Of a stretch of DNA of 64,000 bases, positions 34,735-46,633 are shown in pieces. The stretch is taken from assembly GCF_048544455.1 (NCBI RefSeq), contig NC_133534.1, positions 89,991,637-90,055,636 on the forward strand, given 5' to 3'. This DNA is from Silene latifolia. Its lineage: Eukaryota; Streptophyta; Magnoliopsida; Caryophyllales; Caryophyllaceae. The position numbers and the translations under genes are program-made. Under the pieces are notes generated by a model. It searched no databases. It saw nothing but the letters and a program-made list of their open reading frames with translations, and was not told the origin of the DNA. The first letter of the stretch is position 1. Every line of letters starts with the position of its first letter.

Positions 34735-35068
34735 TGATGTGACCATAATTAGCGCATATTTAGCCCCCGAATTAGCCTTGTTCCCATGCTTTTTAGTGCA
34801 TATTTGGATCATTTCTTATCTTTAGTTCTTTGTTTTGCATATTCTTTGAGATTTTGATCCCTTGGTAGGAAAGGAGTAAGAATCTTGCATTTTCATGGCA
34901 AAACGAGACTAAATTAATCGAATTCAATGACCAAGCATCAAGGAGAGACAAGATTAGAAGGCCTTTGTACATATTATAGTAGAAGAGCAATGTTGAGAAA
35001 GGATCCTTGAGTCCCCAAGGAATTTATGAAGAAAAGGGAAGAAAAGAAGAAGATATGTTGCTGAGTGA

Positions 35069-35235
35069 CAATCCGAGCGGATTGTCACCAATCCGTCCGT
35101 CCCGCAGCTGCACAATCCGTGCGGCTTTGCTCGAATCTGCTCGGATTCCACCTCCACAATCCGCCCGGATTCCCTTGAATCCGCTCGGATTCCAACGCCA
35201 GATTCCGCCCGTCCCGACCTTATTCCGCCCGGATT
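35069..35235. repeat. Inverted-repeat array with exact 20/24-bp alternation, U3 of E1 3' LTR
   Basis: Eight units with core starts 35074, 35094, 35118, 35138, 35162, 35182, 35206 and 35226. Steps are 20, 24, 20, 24, 20, 24 and 20 bp. Arms are mostly ATCCG/CGGATT with some CGTCCC. The array lies about 150 bp upstream of the TATA box. Confidence 0.92.
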
Positions 35236-35383
35236 CCAAAGACAAAGACGATTTCCTCTTCTCCAAGCTACAAAGAAAGAAGCCCTTCTCTCGAAAAATA
35301 CCGGGTCCTCCTTGCTCAATCTAAAAAGTGTTATTACTAGTTTAGCCCTTAGTTAACCCTAATGCATCCTCCCTAATTTCCAC

Positions 35384-35391
35384 TATAAATA
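35384..35391 (+). promoter_or_regulatory. TATA box of E1 3' LTR
   Basis: TATAAATA followed by CCCC, conserved in all Athila-like LTRs of the window. Confidence 0.65.
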
Positions 35392-36482
35392 CCCCATTAG
35401 CCTAATTAGAGGAGCATGTTCTTCTTATCAATAATTAGAGTAGTTAATATCAATTAAATCTCTCTTTAGTATTGTAATGAACAATTAATCAAGTTCTAAT
35501 ACAATTTTTATTTCCTTAATCTCTCTTTTGTTCATCCTTTATTTTGGGTAATTGAAGATTATTTGGGTTATTATTGGGAGATTGACAACCTCTCAATCAA
35601 GCATTCAAGTACTTCTTTTATCTTTGCTTTATTATTAGAATCATTAGTAGGTATAATCTCTTAATCCCTTTTTAATTATTGTTAATTACTTTCATTTATT
35701 CATCATGTTTCATATTGTTGGTATGATTGACAACCTTGCTAGCATGATCAACATGATAATGAGTGAGTAGTCTCTTAGCTAGGGTTAATGGGTGATTAGG
35801 GGAAACCAACATGGGGAATGATTCATGCTTAAATTAATATGCTTTCATGTTTTATTTGCTTGCTTGTTTTGATCTCAACTCATGCACATGTTATATTTGA
35901 TGAAATGCTAAGCCTATGAATCCTTGCATGTACTACCATCTTCTATCTTTTCAATGAGACTTGTAAGACATAACCCAACTCGAGTCTCATTAGACCATGC
36001 ATGTTGTTGAGTAGGGAAGATTAAGTCGACTTGTAGGTGTTGTACAATCTAATCGATTCGGCTCCGGGACCCAAACTTTCCTAGGATTGTAAGATATAAC
36101 CCAACTCAATCCATCACAACAATAATTGCTTGCTTATAATTTGAGAACATGTTTGTATGATCAATTCCCATGATTCCCCTAAGATCCCATGACACCCTAG
36201 TGCCTTTAATCAATTGTTTACACCCCTTTAATTCATCTTGCTTGTTTATTTTCATTGCTATTTTAGTTTAGTGACCTTCTACATCAACCCAATTTGTGAC
36301 ACCCCTTAGACATCACTAGTTGCAATAGAAATCTCATATCAATACCCGTCCCTTGGGATCCGACCTTTACTTGCCTCTTTACTAATTGTAGAGTTGTTTG
36401 TGAAATTATAAATTGTGTTTTGATTCGACCGTGACCCAACGACCACATCTTAATTTGTGAACACAAAACGGACTCGCATCAC

Positions 36483-36590
36483 ATGTTCAAAGTCAATGGC
36501 CAATATGTAAAGCATTACCATGAAGAAAACGATGCGGATGGCAGAGTTGAAGTTTTGTACTTCAAAAATTCTGATGTGCCAGCTAATTGA
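36483..36590 (+). pseudogene. G pol C-terminus (integrase tail)
   Basis: Frame MFKVNGQYVKHYHEEN...VEVLYFKNSDVPAN ending at TGA. FKVNG.R.K.Y is the end of gypsy integrase, as in E2 ([14 protein letters not shown]). It is followed by GGGAGGCAACCC, known downstream of pol in plant Athila/Tat elements. Truncated on the left by E1. Confidence 0.75.
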
Positions 36591-36798
36591 AGTCAAAAGG
36601 TCGTGCGGGACCTCTTAAACCTGTGCTATCCGGGAGGCAACCCGGCCTGTTTTTGTTGTAATTTTGTTTAAACTTTTTGCATTTGTTTATGTGTGCTTAG
36701 GCTCTAGTTTTGCTAACAATTGCTGAACATGTACGTTATTTTGTTGGACTCGTGGTCTCTTTTGTTGCGTTTTGCAGGTTTCTAGTGTAAGCAAGTTC
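36591..36798 (+). other. G 3' UTR, first part
   Basis: Non-coding sequence after the pol stop. It ends in AGTTC, the S1 target, and originally continued directly into the palindrome array at 39095. Confidence 0.65.
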
Positions 36799-39094
36799 TG
36801 TAATACCCCGTAATTTAATAATAATTAATGAGAATAATTTATGTAATTTAAATAAATAATTAATGGGATTTCTAGTAATAGTTGCGAGAAAGAGGTTAAT
36901 TAAATAATAAAATAAGTAGCAGGTCGGGAATTGGGTTTAGCTAGTAACTAAGCCTTGGGCCGTGTGTTGTGAAAAATATGTACTGATTATATTAGGCCTA
37001 TTATGAGTGGTAGTTTGGATATGAGACGGGATTTAATAATAAAATAATAAATATTATAATAATTTGGTAATTCCTAATAATAATTAGAAAAGGCAATAAT
37101 TTCTTAATTGGCCTCATATACTCCCCAAACTTAGACTATAAATACTTAATAAATCTGAAAAATAATTCATAAAGGAAGAAAAGGAGATTTACAAGACGGA
37201 AGAGGCAATTAGCGATAAAAAGGTAAGATCGTCTTAAATAATTCAAACTCGTATTTTATTTACATTGAGCCACATAACATGTTCACCGTATAACACATTA
37301 TAGACCACCAAAGGACTCGTAACTTGACCTAGGACGACCTTGGACCACTGTGATTATGACATGGCCCTTAATTGACCGTTGTTGGCTGTTCTGGGTGGTT
37401 TATGGGGCGGTTATGGTGGCGGATTTATGGTATGCGGGTTAGAGGCAAAAGGGACTCAGATCCTAAATTAACCCACCAATTGGTCGAGTCTTAACCTGGG
37501 CTTGGCAGGGTTGTGACGGGGTGGGTTAGTCGACCAAATTGGAGGTGTTGGGGTGGTGGTAGCCGGCGGTTGGTGTCGTTGGTGGCGAAAACAGGGGGAG
37601 GGGTTTGTGCGTGGTGGGTACATTAGGATGAATTTCGTGGCCGCGTTAGTGACTGTACCGGGGAAGGGGTACCACCCCTGGAGTCACCGTGGGACAGAGG
37701 TGTCAATGGTGGTGGCCAGAGGTGGTAGTGTTGGCTGTGGTGGTGTTGGCGAGGTGTTTTATACGCGGTGTACATTGATGTCGGGTTTTCGGTAATTAGT
37801 AATGATCCTGAGTGAGGTTGCTAGGGCGTGGGGTTGTGACTTGTAATGTACGGTTGGGCTGCTGGTTGGAGGTTGTCGGAGGTCATGGTGGGGTAGGCTA
37901 GTGGTGTTTGATGAGGTGGTGGTGCTAGGTGGTTGGTATGACGTGTGTGGTGGCTGAAAAAGAGAGGTGTGTGTGTGTTGTTCACGGTTTGCGAGTGTTT
38001 GAGTTGTGGGTGTGTTTGTGTTGTAACGTGGTAATTGTGACGGGATTAATACGAATTCTTTTGGTTGACGGGATTGTTTATTAAAACGGAATTTATAACT
38101 ATACAATATTATAACGTAATTAATTAACTAATTTATAATTAATGTTACTATTTGAATAAATTAAATAATTAAGTAATTGTAAGTATATTATTTATTTATA
38201 GGTGACGGACTTGTGGAACGGGTTGTCGAAGGATATTTTAGTAGATTACATTAATTGGAATTTCTTGCCAGGTAGGGATAAATCGTACTCAACTTTTACT
38301 CGATAATGTTTTTTGGATGGTTTATATTAAAGTGAATTGATCGTATGTGAATTGTATTGGTTGATATAATCATAATTGTTGAAAGGGAGATTTATATTGA
38401 GATGTGTTAATAATATTGACGAGGTGATTTAAGTTGTTATCGTTGATTGTGATCATGTTTATTGTGAAAAGCTGTGCAACAGTCAGTTGTACGTTGTTGA
38501 GGGAGTTTGTACACTGGGGTGTTGGTAATACGTACGTTGTGAGGGAGGGATACAATTATATGATGGCGGTACGTTGTTAAGGGAGAGGTACCAAAGTAAT
38601 GTGAGCACGTTGTTAAGGGAGGTGTGCTAAGTAAAAGGATGGAGCATGTTGATAGGGGGTTGTGAAATGTAAAAAGGGAATTGGTTGTTATCGTATGTTT
38701 TTGTTGTTAGTATTTATTCCTACTCAACCTCGCGGTTGACCGTGTATTCGTGAACACCTGCGGTGAACCGTTTTATGGGGAGCAGATTTGACAGGTACTA
38801 AAGATTAGCTGACTCGGGAGCATTGGGATGAGAGCTCGACTCGGACCATAGTTGAAGTCTAGATCACATAGAACAATTATATCACATTATTTATTTCCGC
38901 TGCGAGTTGTATTGTATTTTATATTAGGTTTTAGTTGGTTAATTGTAATAAACATGTAATCGCTAAGTTTTAATTTAAAGTACTTTGGTGTTGTTGTACT
39001 TTGTTATTCACTACCTCGGGAAACCGAGATGGTAACAGTTCTATTTATTTGGGAATGTCTAGCTAAAGGCTCCCGAATAAATGGGGGTGTTACA
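36799..39094 (+). mobile_element. S1: solo LTR related in its ends to E4
   Basis: 2296 bp beginning TGTAATACCCCG and ending GGGGGTGTTACA, with AGTTC at 36794-36798 and 39095-39099. The last ~90 bp (CCTCGG..AACCGAGATGGTA) resemble the end of the E4 LTR. There is no PBS, tract or second LTR, so it is probably a solo LTR from recombination between LTRs. A TATA-like ACTATAAATAC is near 37135. The ORFs in it are not convincing. Confidence 0.8.
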
Positions 39095-39283
39095 AGTTCG
39101 ATCGAGAGGTTTCCTAGCTCGATCGAACACTTCTGCTACTATTTCACTTCGATCGAACGCTTGCTGCTTTCGATCGAGTGCCTGCAAAATCCACCGCTTT
39201 GATCGAGAGCATATTTTCCTCGATTGAGATCTTTTGACACCTGTTTTAATCGATTGAGTCCTTCTGCTTTGTCGATCGAGTCT
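39095..39283. repeat. Phased CTCGATCGAG array in G 3' UTR
   Basis: Eight sites with core starts 39099, 39120, 39150, 39171, 39200, 39221, 39251 and 39273. Steps are 21, 30, 21, 29, 21, 30 and 22 bp. Some sites are imperfect (CGATTG, TGATCG). S1 inserted inside the first site. Confidence 0.9.
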
Positions 39284-39654
39284 GGTTAGTACATTTCACG
39301 TGCTACGATATTGATCTGCGACTTGCGACCTCCCATGTTCATGGTCGGTTTGGGGAGGTCCCTACTTTACGCCGTCTTGTAAGTTTTCCGAGTCCCATTC
39401 TCCTTTTCTCTTCAGTTTGCATTACTTTCCCTATTTTTGGTACAATGAGGGCATTGTACGGTTCGATTTTGGGAGGTATGCATCCATATCTGTGTCTGCA
39501 TGTTGTTTCATTGTATTTCAGTTTGCACGTTTATTTATTTTCGCATACATTGCTATTTTAATTCACAAATTCCATAAAAATTCAAAAAATCACGTTTATT
39601 TATGCATTTAGGTTGAGCCGGAACGTTGAACTTTTATGCTACTTTGAGTCCTTT
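39284..39654 (+). other. G 3' UTR, second part
   Basis: Non-coding, T-rich. I see no gene. It ends at the S2 LTR start. Confidence 0.55.
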
Positions 39655-40094
39655 TGATATGACTCATAATTGCGCACATTTAGTCCCCTAATTGAGCCTA
39701 TTTTTCATACTATTATAACATTCCATAGCCATTTTATCCGTCAAATGCCTTCTATTTTGCTTTCCTAGTGCATTTGTATGTTTTGTAGGAAAGAAGGTAA
39801 TTGGCGGAAATTCCCGTCTCCCGTGTATATTTAGAAGTTTTTTGACGATATTGGATGAACTAGTATGAAGAGGAGGCAAGAATGATGACCAAGGATGTAG
39901 GAATAAAGAGTATATAGAAAGATCATAGGCTTAAAAGCAAGGATGACGAGAAGGAAGACATTGCAAGAAGAAATTGCCCGAAAACAAAACCAATAGTTGC
40001 TCCTTTAGCTCTGAAAGTATGCTAGATGAAACTGCGTCGAAAAATCAAGTGGTCTAGGCATTTGCTCTAATAGGAGTCCGGATGAGGAAATGAC

Positions 40095-40390
40095 GTCCGT
40101 TTTACAATCCGAGCTCAAATAAACAAGCTGACCGCCAATCCGCTCGTCCCGAGACTCAAGACGCTCGTCTCCCCCTCAAGACGCTCGGATTGTTAGACAG
40201 TAAGAAAAGAGAAGCACTCCTCCCATGATCCGAGTGTCACGCTAGACAATCCGCTCGTGTCCACCTCTCAGAATCCGAGCGTCCCGCGCACAAGACGCCC
40301 CGTCTTGCAGCCAGACAATCCGAGCATTTCTCCCTTGATGCGCTCGGATCTCCTGACAGAACCCACCGGGCTAGCTTCCTAGACGCTCGG
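40095..40390. repeat. Degenerate six-base-arm inverted-repeat array in S2
   Basis: Units such as AATCCGCTCGTCCC, AAGACGCTCGTC, AAGACGCTCGGATT and AATCCGAGCGTCCC, with irregular spacing and several decayed arms. Consistent with the greater age of this LTR. Confidence 0.75.
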
Positions 40391-41190
40391 GACGAGCATA
40401 TCCTTGCGAGACTAGCAAAACGGAGATGAGCATCTCCTTGGAGAGGAGCACTTCCTCAACTTTTCACTTAGCAATGCTATTTACTAATCTACCCTTACTT
40501 AACCTAATGATGTACTACTATATATACTCCATTTGTAATAATCAATAGGACAAAGCCTTCATAGTAGGAAATTCTCTTAGATTAGATTAGGAGTAGATTA
40601 GAATAGATTAATCTCAATCTTTCCACAAAATTACACATTAATCTTTCCTTAATTATTGTTCAAGTTTATTGTTATTGGGTAAATGATGATTATTGGGTTA
40701 TTATTGGAGAATTGACAACTCTTCATCAATCAATAAAGTTCTCTTCTTTTATTCTTTGCTTTATTATTTGGAATCATCTTCATAAGTATAATTCTCTTTT
40801 ACCCTTGTTTAATTATTGTTAATCACATCATTTATTCATCATGTCTTGCTTTGTTAGTATGATTGACAACCTTATTAACATATTAAACTTGACCATGAGT
40901 GAGTAGTTTCCTTAGCTAGGGTTAATGGGTAATTATGGGAAACAAACATGGGGAATGATTCATGCTTAATCTAATATGTTTTCATAATTAATTTGCTTGC
41001 TTGTTGTGATTTCAACTTATACACATGTTATGTTTGATGAAATGCGAGCCTATGAATCCTTGCATTTTTTACCCATCACTTATCTTTTCAATGACACTTG
41101 TAAGACATAAACCAACTCGAGTCTCATTAGATCATGCATATAGTTGAATAGGAAGGACTAAGTCGACATGTAGGTTTTGTACAATATAAT

Positions 41191-42937
41191 TGGTCAGGAC
41201 TAAAATCTTTTCGGTAACTTGTCGTTAGGAGCACCTAGACCAAAACACAATTTATAACTTCACAAACAACTCTACAATTAGTAAAGAGGCAAGTAAAGGT
41301 CGGATCTCAAGGGACGGGAATTGAGATGAGATTTCTATTGAAACTAGTGGTGTCTTAGGGGTGTCACAATTTGGGTTGATGTAGAAGGTCACTAAGCTAA
41401 ATAGCAATGAAAATAAACAAGCAAGATGAACTAAAAGGGTTGTAAACAATTGATAAAAAGCACTAGGGTATCATGGGGTCATAGGGGAATCATGGGAATT
41501 GATCATACAAACATATTCTCAAATTATAAGCTAGCAATTATTGTTGTGATGGATTGAGTTGGGTTATATCTTACAATCCTAGGAAAGTTTGGGTCCCGGA
41601 GCCGAATCGATAGATTGTACAATACCTACAAGTCGACTTAGTCTTCCCTACTCAACAACATCCATGGTCTAATGAGACTCGAGTTGGTTTATGTCTTACA
41701 AGTCTCATTGAAAAGATAGGTGATGGGTAAAAAATGCAAGGATTCATAGGCTCGCATTTCATCAAACATAATATGTGCATGAGTTGAGATCAAAACAAGC
41801 AAGCAAATAAACCATGAAAGCATATTAATTTAAGCATGAATCATTCCCCATGTTGATTTCCCTTAATTACCCATTAACCCTAGCTAGGTCACTACTCACT
41901 CATTATCATGTTGATCATGCTAGCAAGGTTGTCAATCATACCAACAAAGTAAAACATGATGAATAAATGAAAGTAATTAACAATAGTTAAAAAGGGATTA
42001 AGAGAATTATACCTACTAATGATTCCAATAACAAAGCAAGGAATAAAAGAAGTACTTGATGCTTGATTGAGAGGTTGTCAATCTCCCAATAATAACCCAA
42101 ATAATCTTCAATTACCCAAAATAAAGGATGAACAAAAGAGAGATTAAGGAAATAAAACTTGTATTAAAACTTGATTAATTGTTGATTACAAAACTAAAGA
42201 GAGATTTGATTGATATTAACTACTCTAAGATTTGATAAGAAGAACATGCTCTTCTAATTAGACTAATGGGGTATTTATAGTGGAAATTAGGTGTATGCAT
42301 TAGGGTTAACTAAGGGCTAAACTAGTAATTACACTTTTGAGATTTGAGCAGGGAAACGCCGGTATTTTTCGAAGGATGGGCGTCTTTCATTGAAGCTTGA
42401 AGAAATGAAATCTTGCTGTCTTGGAATCCGTGCATCTTAGGCACGGGATGACCGGATTCAGCAGTGTCTACCCGGGCGTCTTCAAGGGAATCCGGGCGTC
42501 TTCTGGTCTTGCTGCCCGGGCGTCTTTGGGAGAAGACGGCCGGATTGTGGAGGTGGAGGACGGGCGTCTTCCAGTCAATCCGCACGGATTGCTGAACAGC
42601 TTCACTTCTTTCTTCTTTTCTTCCTTTCCTTCATAAAATCCTTGGGGATTTCCTCGGGGATGCAAGGATCCTTTCGCGTCATTGCCCATCTACTATAGTA
42701 TGTACAAAGGCCTTCACATCTTGTCTCTCCTTGATGCTTGGTCATTGAATTCAATCAATTTAGTCTCATTTTGCCATGAAAATGCAAGTTTTGCACTCCT
42801 TTCCTACCAAGGACACAAAACCTCAAATAATATGCAAAACAAAGAACTAAAGACAATAAATGACCCAAATATGCACTAAAAAGCATGGGAAAAAGGCTAA
42901 TTCGGGGACTAAATATGCGCTAATTATGGTCACATCA
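41191..42937 (-). repeat. E5 3' LTR
   Basis: 1747 bp, closest to the E7 LTR. The minus-strand end (CTAACGACAAGTTACCG) differs from those of E1 and E2. Array at about 42425-42590, TATAAATA at 42272-42279 (minus). Confidence 0.9.
42425..42590. repeat. Six-base-arm inverted-repeat array in E5 3' LTR
   Basis: Units such as GACGGCCGGATT, GACGGGCGTCTT and AATCCGCACGGATT at about 20-24 bp pitch. The partner copy is at 46120-46290 in the 5' LTR remnant. Confidence 0.85.
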
Positions 42938-44955
42938 AATATCCCCAAACCGAACCTTTGCTCGTCCCGAGTAAAGAGGTGACAAAGACTAGGACCGTTA
43001 TTTAAACTAATCCTAATAACATAGCCGACATGAGACAATTAGCGGGACTCACTCCGCCCCTTCAACTTACAACAAGACAACCATGAGGTAGGATGCCTTC
43101 TTGGAAGGCAAGGTGGGTCTTGCCAAAATGGCGACACATCCAAACATTAAGCACACAAAATCAAGTAATGGATGCATCTACAAAAGGAATAGCCACTTCC
43201 TCATCAAGTGGCGGATGCAACTAAAAGAGAACAAATTTAAGAGCATATAATCCGCCACAAATACTAGTTCAACAAATTACTAAGGCTAAGAGGATGGCAC
43301 TAAATCACCTCCAAATGGTGTTAAACTAGACTACTTTCGTCCTCAATTTCCAAATGCTTTCGTCAAGAGCGATCAGATGGTTATGGAATGATGATCCCCA
43401 TGATGCTAGTAGCATATGACATGACAAGTCTCGAGTTCTCTACAAAAGTAAAGGTCATGGATCGTCCCAAGCTCGACAAAGTGGCTTGACAAAAAGGCTT
43501 TTTGGGAATGAAATGCTCAAATCTTTATAAACAAGGGTGGATATGACTAGTATTCAAAATTTTTCCTCATTCAATTTCACATTTCAAAAATTAGAGATGG
43601 GGTTTGTCCCTTCCGTGCTAATGTCCTTTGCTTTCGCCAATCGCTTATTAGGCAACCGGTTAACCTCTAGACAATAGCTTTTCGGGGTGATAGTCACTCT
43701 GTCTCTGGGCGGTCGAATTCACAACAGTGTGGGGGCCCAATTCAATGGATCCCTCTCCAAAGCACATCGAAGTGGTACGCCTCCATCAAAGCAACTAAAA
43801 TTCTCAACATTTCAACATTTCATAACATTTGAGGTTTCCTTGGCAATAAAACGTTTTCACATACAAAATCTTTGAAATGAGCACTTCAAACTTATTGATA
43901 GAAAGTATTTTTGGGTTGCCATACCACAAGGTCAATCAAGGTCACCTAGACAAGTTAACCAAGTCCACGTCGCATCACGGGGTTGGAATAGGTGACTCAC
44001 ATGCAAACCCTTGACTAGGCCTTGGGTCATGGGTCGAAAGACACTAGTATAACACAATCTCGGGTGTTTTACAACCATTCTAGTAGGCGAAGTCTTAAGT
44101 TGAAAAAGTATTTGTAATGGCTTAGTTGCTCTTGTCAAAGTTCCCAATTAGGCACTTTTCAAAATATTTCATCTAAATGCAACTATATGCCATGATGCAA
44201 CTATTATATACATCCTAATGCAAGTGATTCTACCAACTAATATGACATATAAACTAAATGCAAGTCCTAAGTTCACATTGTTATACCGCATCAATCAAAA
44301 TAAAGCCACATAGTCATTAACATAAAGAGGAAAAAGAAGATTGGAAAGATCATACCATGCGGTCTTCATGATCCTCATGTCTCGGATGTGGCATAGTCGA
44401 TCAATGTGAACAAGGATAGAACAAACACAATATATACAATAATATATACATGACTACACTACAAAGGAAATGAACTTGTTTTTTGGTTTTTCAATTTTTC
44501 AATTTTTATAGTTTTTCGAAATTTTTCAATTTTTTTGGATTTTTGAATAAAAGTTAAATTAGAATTCCCCATCCCCACACTAATATGGGCATTGTCCTCA
44601 ATGGCCAAGATGATGGGAAATTATGCAAACATGATGCATGATTTCTGTTTATGACGGAGAGGATAATTTAGATTACCTCCCGTTGTGTATGCATGTACTT
44701 CCCCAAACCGAGCTAGACATTATTGCTAATGTCCTAAGGTTAGGTGTAGTTCATGCACACACGATGCAATGCATGAAACTAATTTTGTCATTTTGGATTT
44801 TCAAAAGTTGGGAACAATAAAATGAGAACACCTCAATGGGGCCGAGATGTTAGTCCTCTATGGTGCTAGGACTACTCCAACAATGATCAAGATAAATAAA
44901 TAAAACAAAGAGAGAAATAGACAAACCTCAAAAGGGTAGGAGCCTCCAAAGCTTG
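42938..44955 (-). other. E5 3' UTR with module beta
   Basis: Non-coding. Polypurine tract at 42938-42959. The middle (43360-43950) matches E1 and not E2 or E7. Confidence 0.75.
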
Positions 44956-45818
44956 CTAATCTTCCATCATATCATCACTATCATCATCTTCCTCACTAGA
45001 AGTGGACTCATCACCACTTTCTTCTTCACTTTCTTGTTCACCTTGCTCATCATCCTCTTCTCCTTCTTCACTAGCTTCTTCATCAATGTTATCATCAACC
45101 GCATCACCAACAACCTCATCGTCACCCGAAAACTCACCCCTAGATGCACTCGGAAAGAAGACTTCCCTATCCTCCCAACTAGGCAAAGGACATGAAGGTT
45201 CAAGTAGTCCTTGCCTAGCTAAGTGAAGGAGGGGTGGATATTGGGCTAAGTAAGCATCTTTCCGATCCTCGAAGGCTTTCTTGTGCATCTCTTGCATAAG
45301 AAGAGTCATATAATCATTGCTTGCTTTAACGCCTTTGGGCTTGAACTCTTGGTACTCGAAAGGATAGGGTGGTGTGAAAATGGTAGAGGAAGGCATTTCA
45401 ATTTCACCCTTTTGTTGTCAGATAATGTATTCGGCCTCTTTTGAAAGGGGAAGGAGATAGTTGGTCCGGTGGACACTTAAACGACAAATATTCAAAGGCA
45501 AAGTGAAAGATCTAGCCTCACTAGTGAGCCATCCAAACTTGGTGTCAAGAGGGTTATGAGAGACCCACTTGTATTTGTTCATCATGGTATCAATATCAAT
45601 GAGATGACCACCCTTCTTCGCCACATACTTGTTATCTTTGTTGAAGTTCGGATCAAAGTATTTAGTTAAGATAGTGACTAGACCTCCATTAACAAAAATG
45701 GTAGTGCCTTGCTTCCCACAATCAATGTTTAGCCATCTATCCACCAAAAGCCTTAGAGAGTTGAAAGGCTTGGTGAATTCCCTTCCAATGTTCAAGGCCG
45801 ACTCAAGAAGAACAAAAT
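44956..45818 (-). pseudogene. E5 ORF1 C-terminal fragment
   Basis: Minus-strand frame homologous to E7 ORF1: LLESALNIGREFTKPFNSL, the CGKQGTT region, HRTNYLLPLSKEAEYII, then TGA in place of an Arg or Gln codon, then on to the acidic tail ending DDMMED. Truncated at the N-terminus by the deletion into the LTR. Confidence 0.8.
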
Positions 45819-46633
45819 AAAGGATGAACAAAAGAGAGATTAAGGAAATAAAACTTGTATTAAAACTTGATTAATTGTTGATTACAAAACTAAAGAGAGA
45901 TTTGATTGATATTAACTACTCTAAGATTTGATAAGAAGAACATGCTCTTCTAATTAGACTAATGAGGTATTTATAGTGGAAATTAGGTGGATGCATTAGG
46001 GTTAACTAAGGGCTAAACTAGTAATTACACTTTTGATATTTGAGCAAGGAAACGCCGGTATTTTTCGAAGGATGAGCGTCTTTCATTGAAGCTTGAAGAA
46101 ACAAAATCTTGCTGTCTTGGAATCCGTGCGTCTTATGCACGGAACGGCCGGATTCAGCAGTTTCTGCCCGGGCGTCTTCAAGGGAATCCGGGCGTCTTCT
46201 GGTCTTGCTGCCCGGTCGTCTTTGGGAGAAGACGGCCGGATTATGGAGGTGGAGGACGGGCGTCTTCCAGTCAATCTGTACGGATTGCTGGACAGCTTCA
46301 CTTCTTTCTTCTTTTCTTCCTTTCCTTCATAAAATCCTTGGGGATTTCCTCGGGGATGTAAGGATCCTTTCGCGTCATTGCCCATCTACTATAGTATGTA
46401 CAAAGGCCTTCCAATCTTGTCTCTCCTTGATGCTTGGTCATTGAATTCAATCAATTTAGTCTCATTTTGCCATGAAAATGCAAGGTTTGCACTCCTTTCC
46501 TACTAAGGACACAAAACCTCAAAGAATATGCAAAACAAAGAAGTAAAGACAATAAATGACCCAAATATGCACTAAAAAGCATGGGAACAAGGCTAATTCT
46601 GGGACTAAATATGCGCTAATTATGGTCACATCA
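45813..46633 (-). repeat. E5 5' LTR remnant
   Basis: 821 bp matching 42117-42937, including the array (46120-46290). Confidence 0.88.

Larger units (their letters stand above)
1..36478 (+). mobile_element. E1: Athila-like Ty3/gypsy element (gag-protease + ORF1, no pol), interrupted by E2 and E3
   Basis: The partial 5' LTR (1-755) matches the last 755 bases of the 3' LTR (34735-36478) without indels and with roughly 1% mismatch by eye. Removing E2 and E3 leaves LTR, tRNA-Asp-type PBS, gag-protease, inverted-repeat array, ORF1, 3' UTR, polypurine tract and LTR. No reverse transcriptase, RNase H or integrase is present, so the element is non-autonomous. Its right flank is TCACA followed by the end of another element's pol. 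The left target duplication and about 990 bases of the 5' LTR lie before the window. E7 repeats this pol-less layout, which argues that it is a propagated form and not a one-off deletion. Confidence 0.85.
34735..36478 (+). repeat. E1 3' LTR
   Basis: 1744 bp, TGATGTGACC to ACTCGCA. It contains the regular inverted-repeat array (35069-35235) and TATAAATA at 35384-35391. Followed by TCACA, presumably the target duplication. Confidence 0.92.
41191..46633 (-). mobile_element. E5: truncated Athila-like element inserted in S2
   Basis: Bounded by ATAAT at 41186-41190 and 46634-46638. Minus strand: 3' LTR 41191-42937, 3' UTR, C-terminal part of ORF1, then a direct jump at 45813-45818 into the 5' LTR (to 46633). 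Gag, array, leader, PBS and about 0.9 kb of the 5' LTR are deleted. The junction carries CAAAAT, present in both parental sequences. Confidence 0.88.

Noticed and set aside
37553..38106. ORFs of 80 and 115 codons inside S1
   Set aside because: Located in a solo LTR. Low-complexity Gly/Val or Thr/Ser composition and no recognisable domain.
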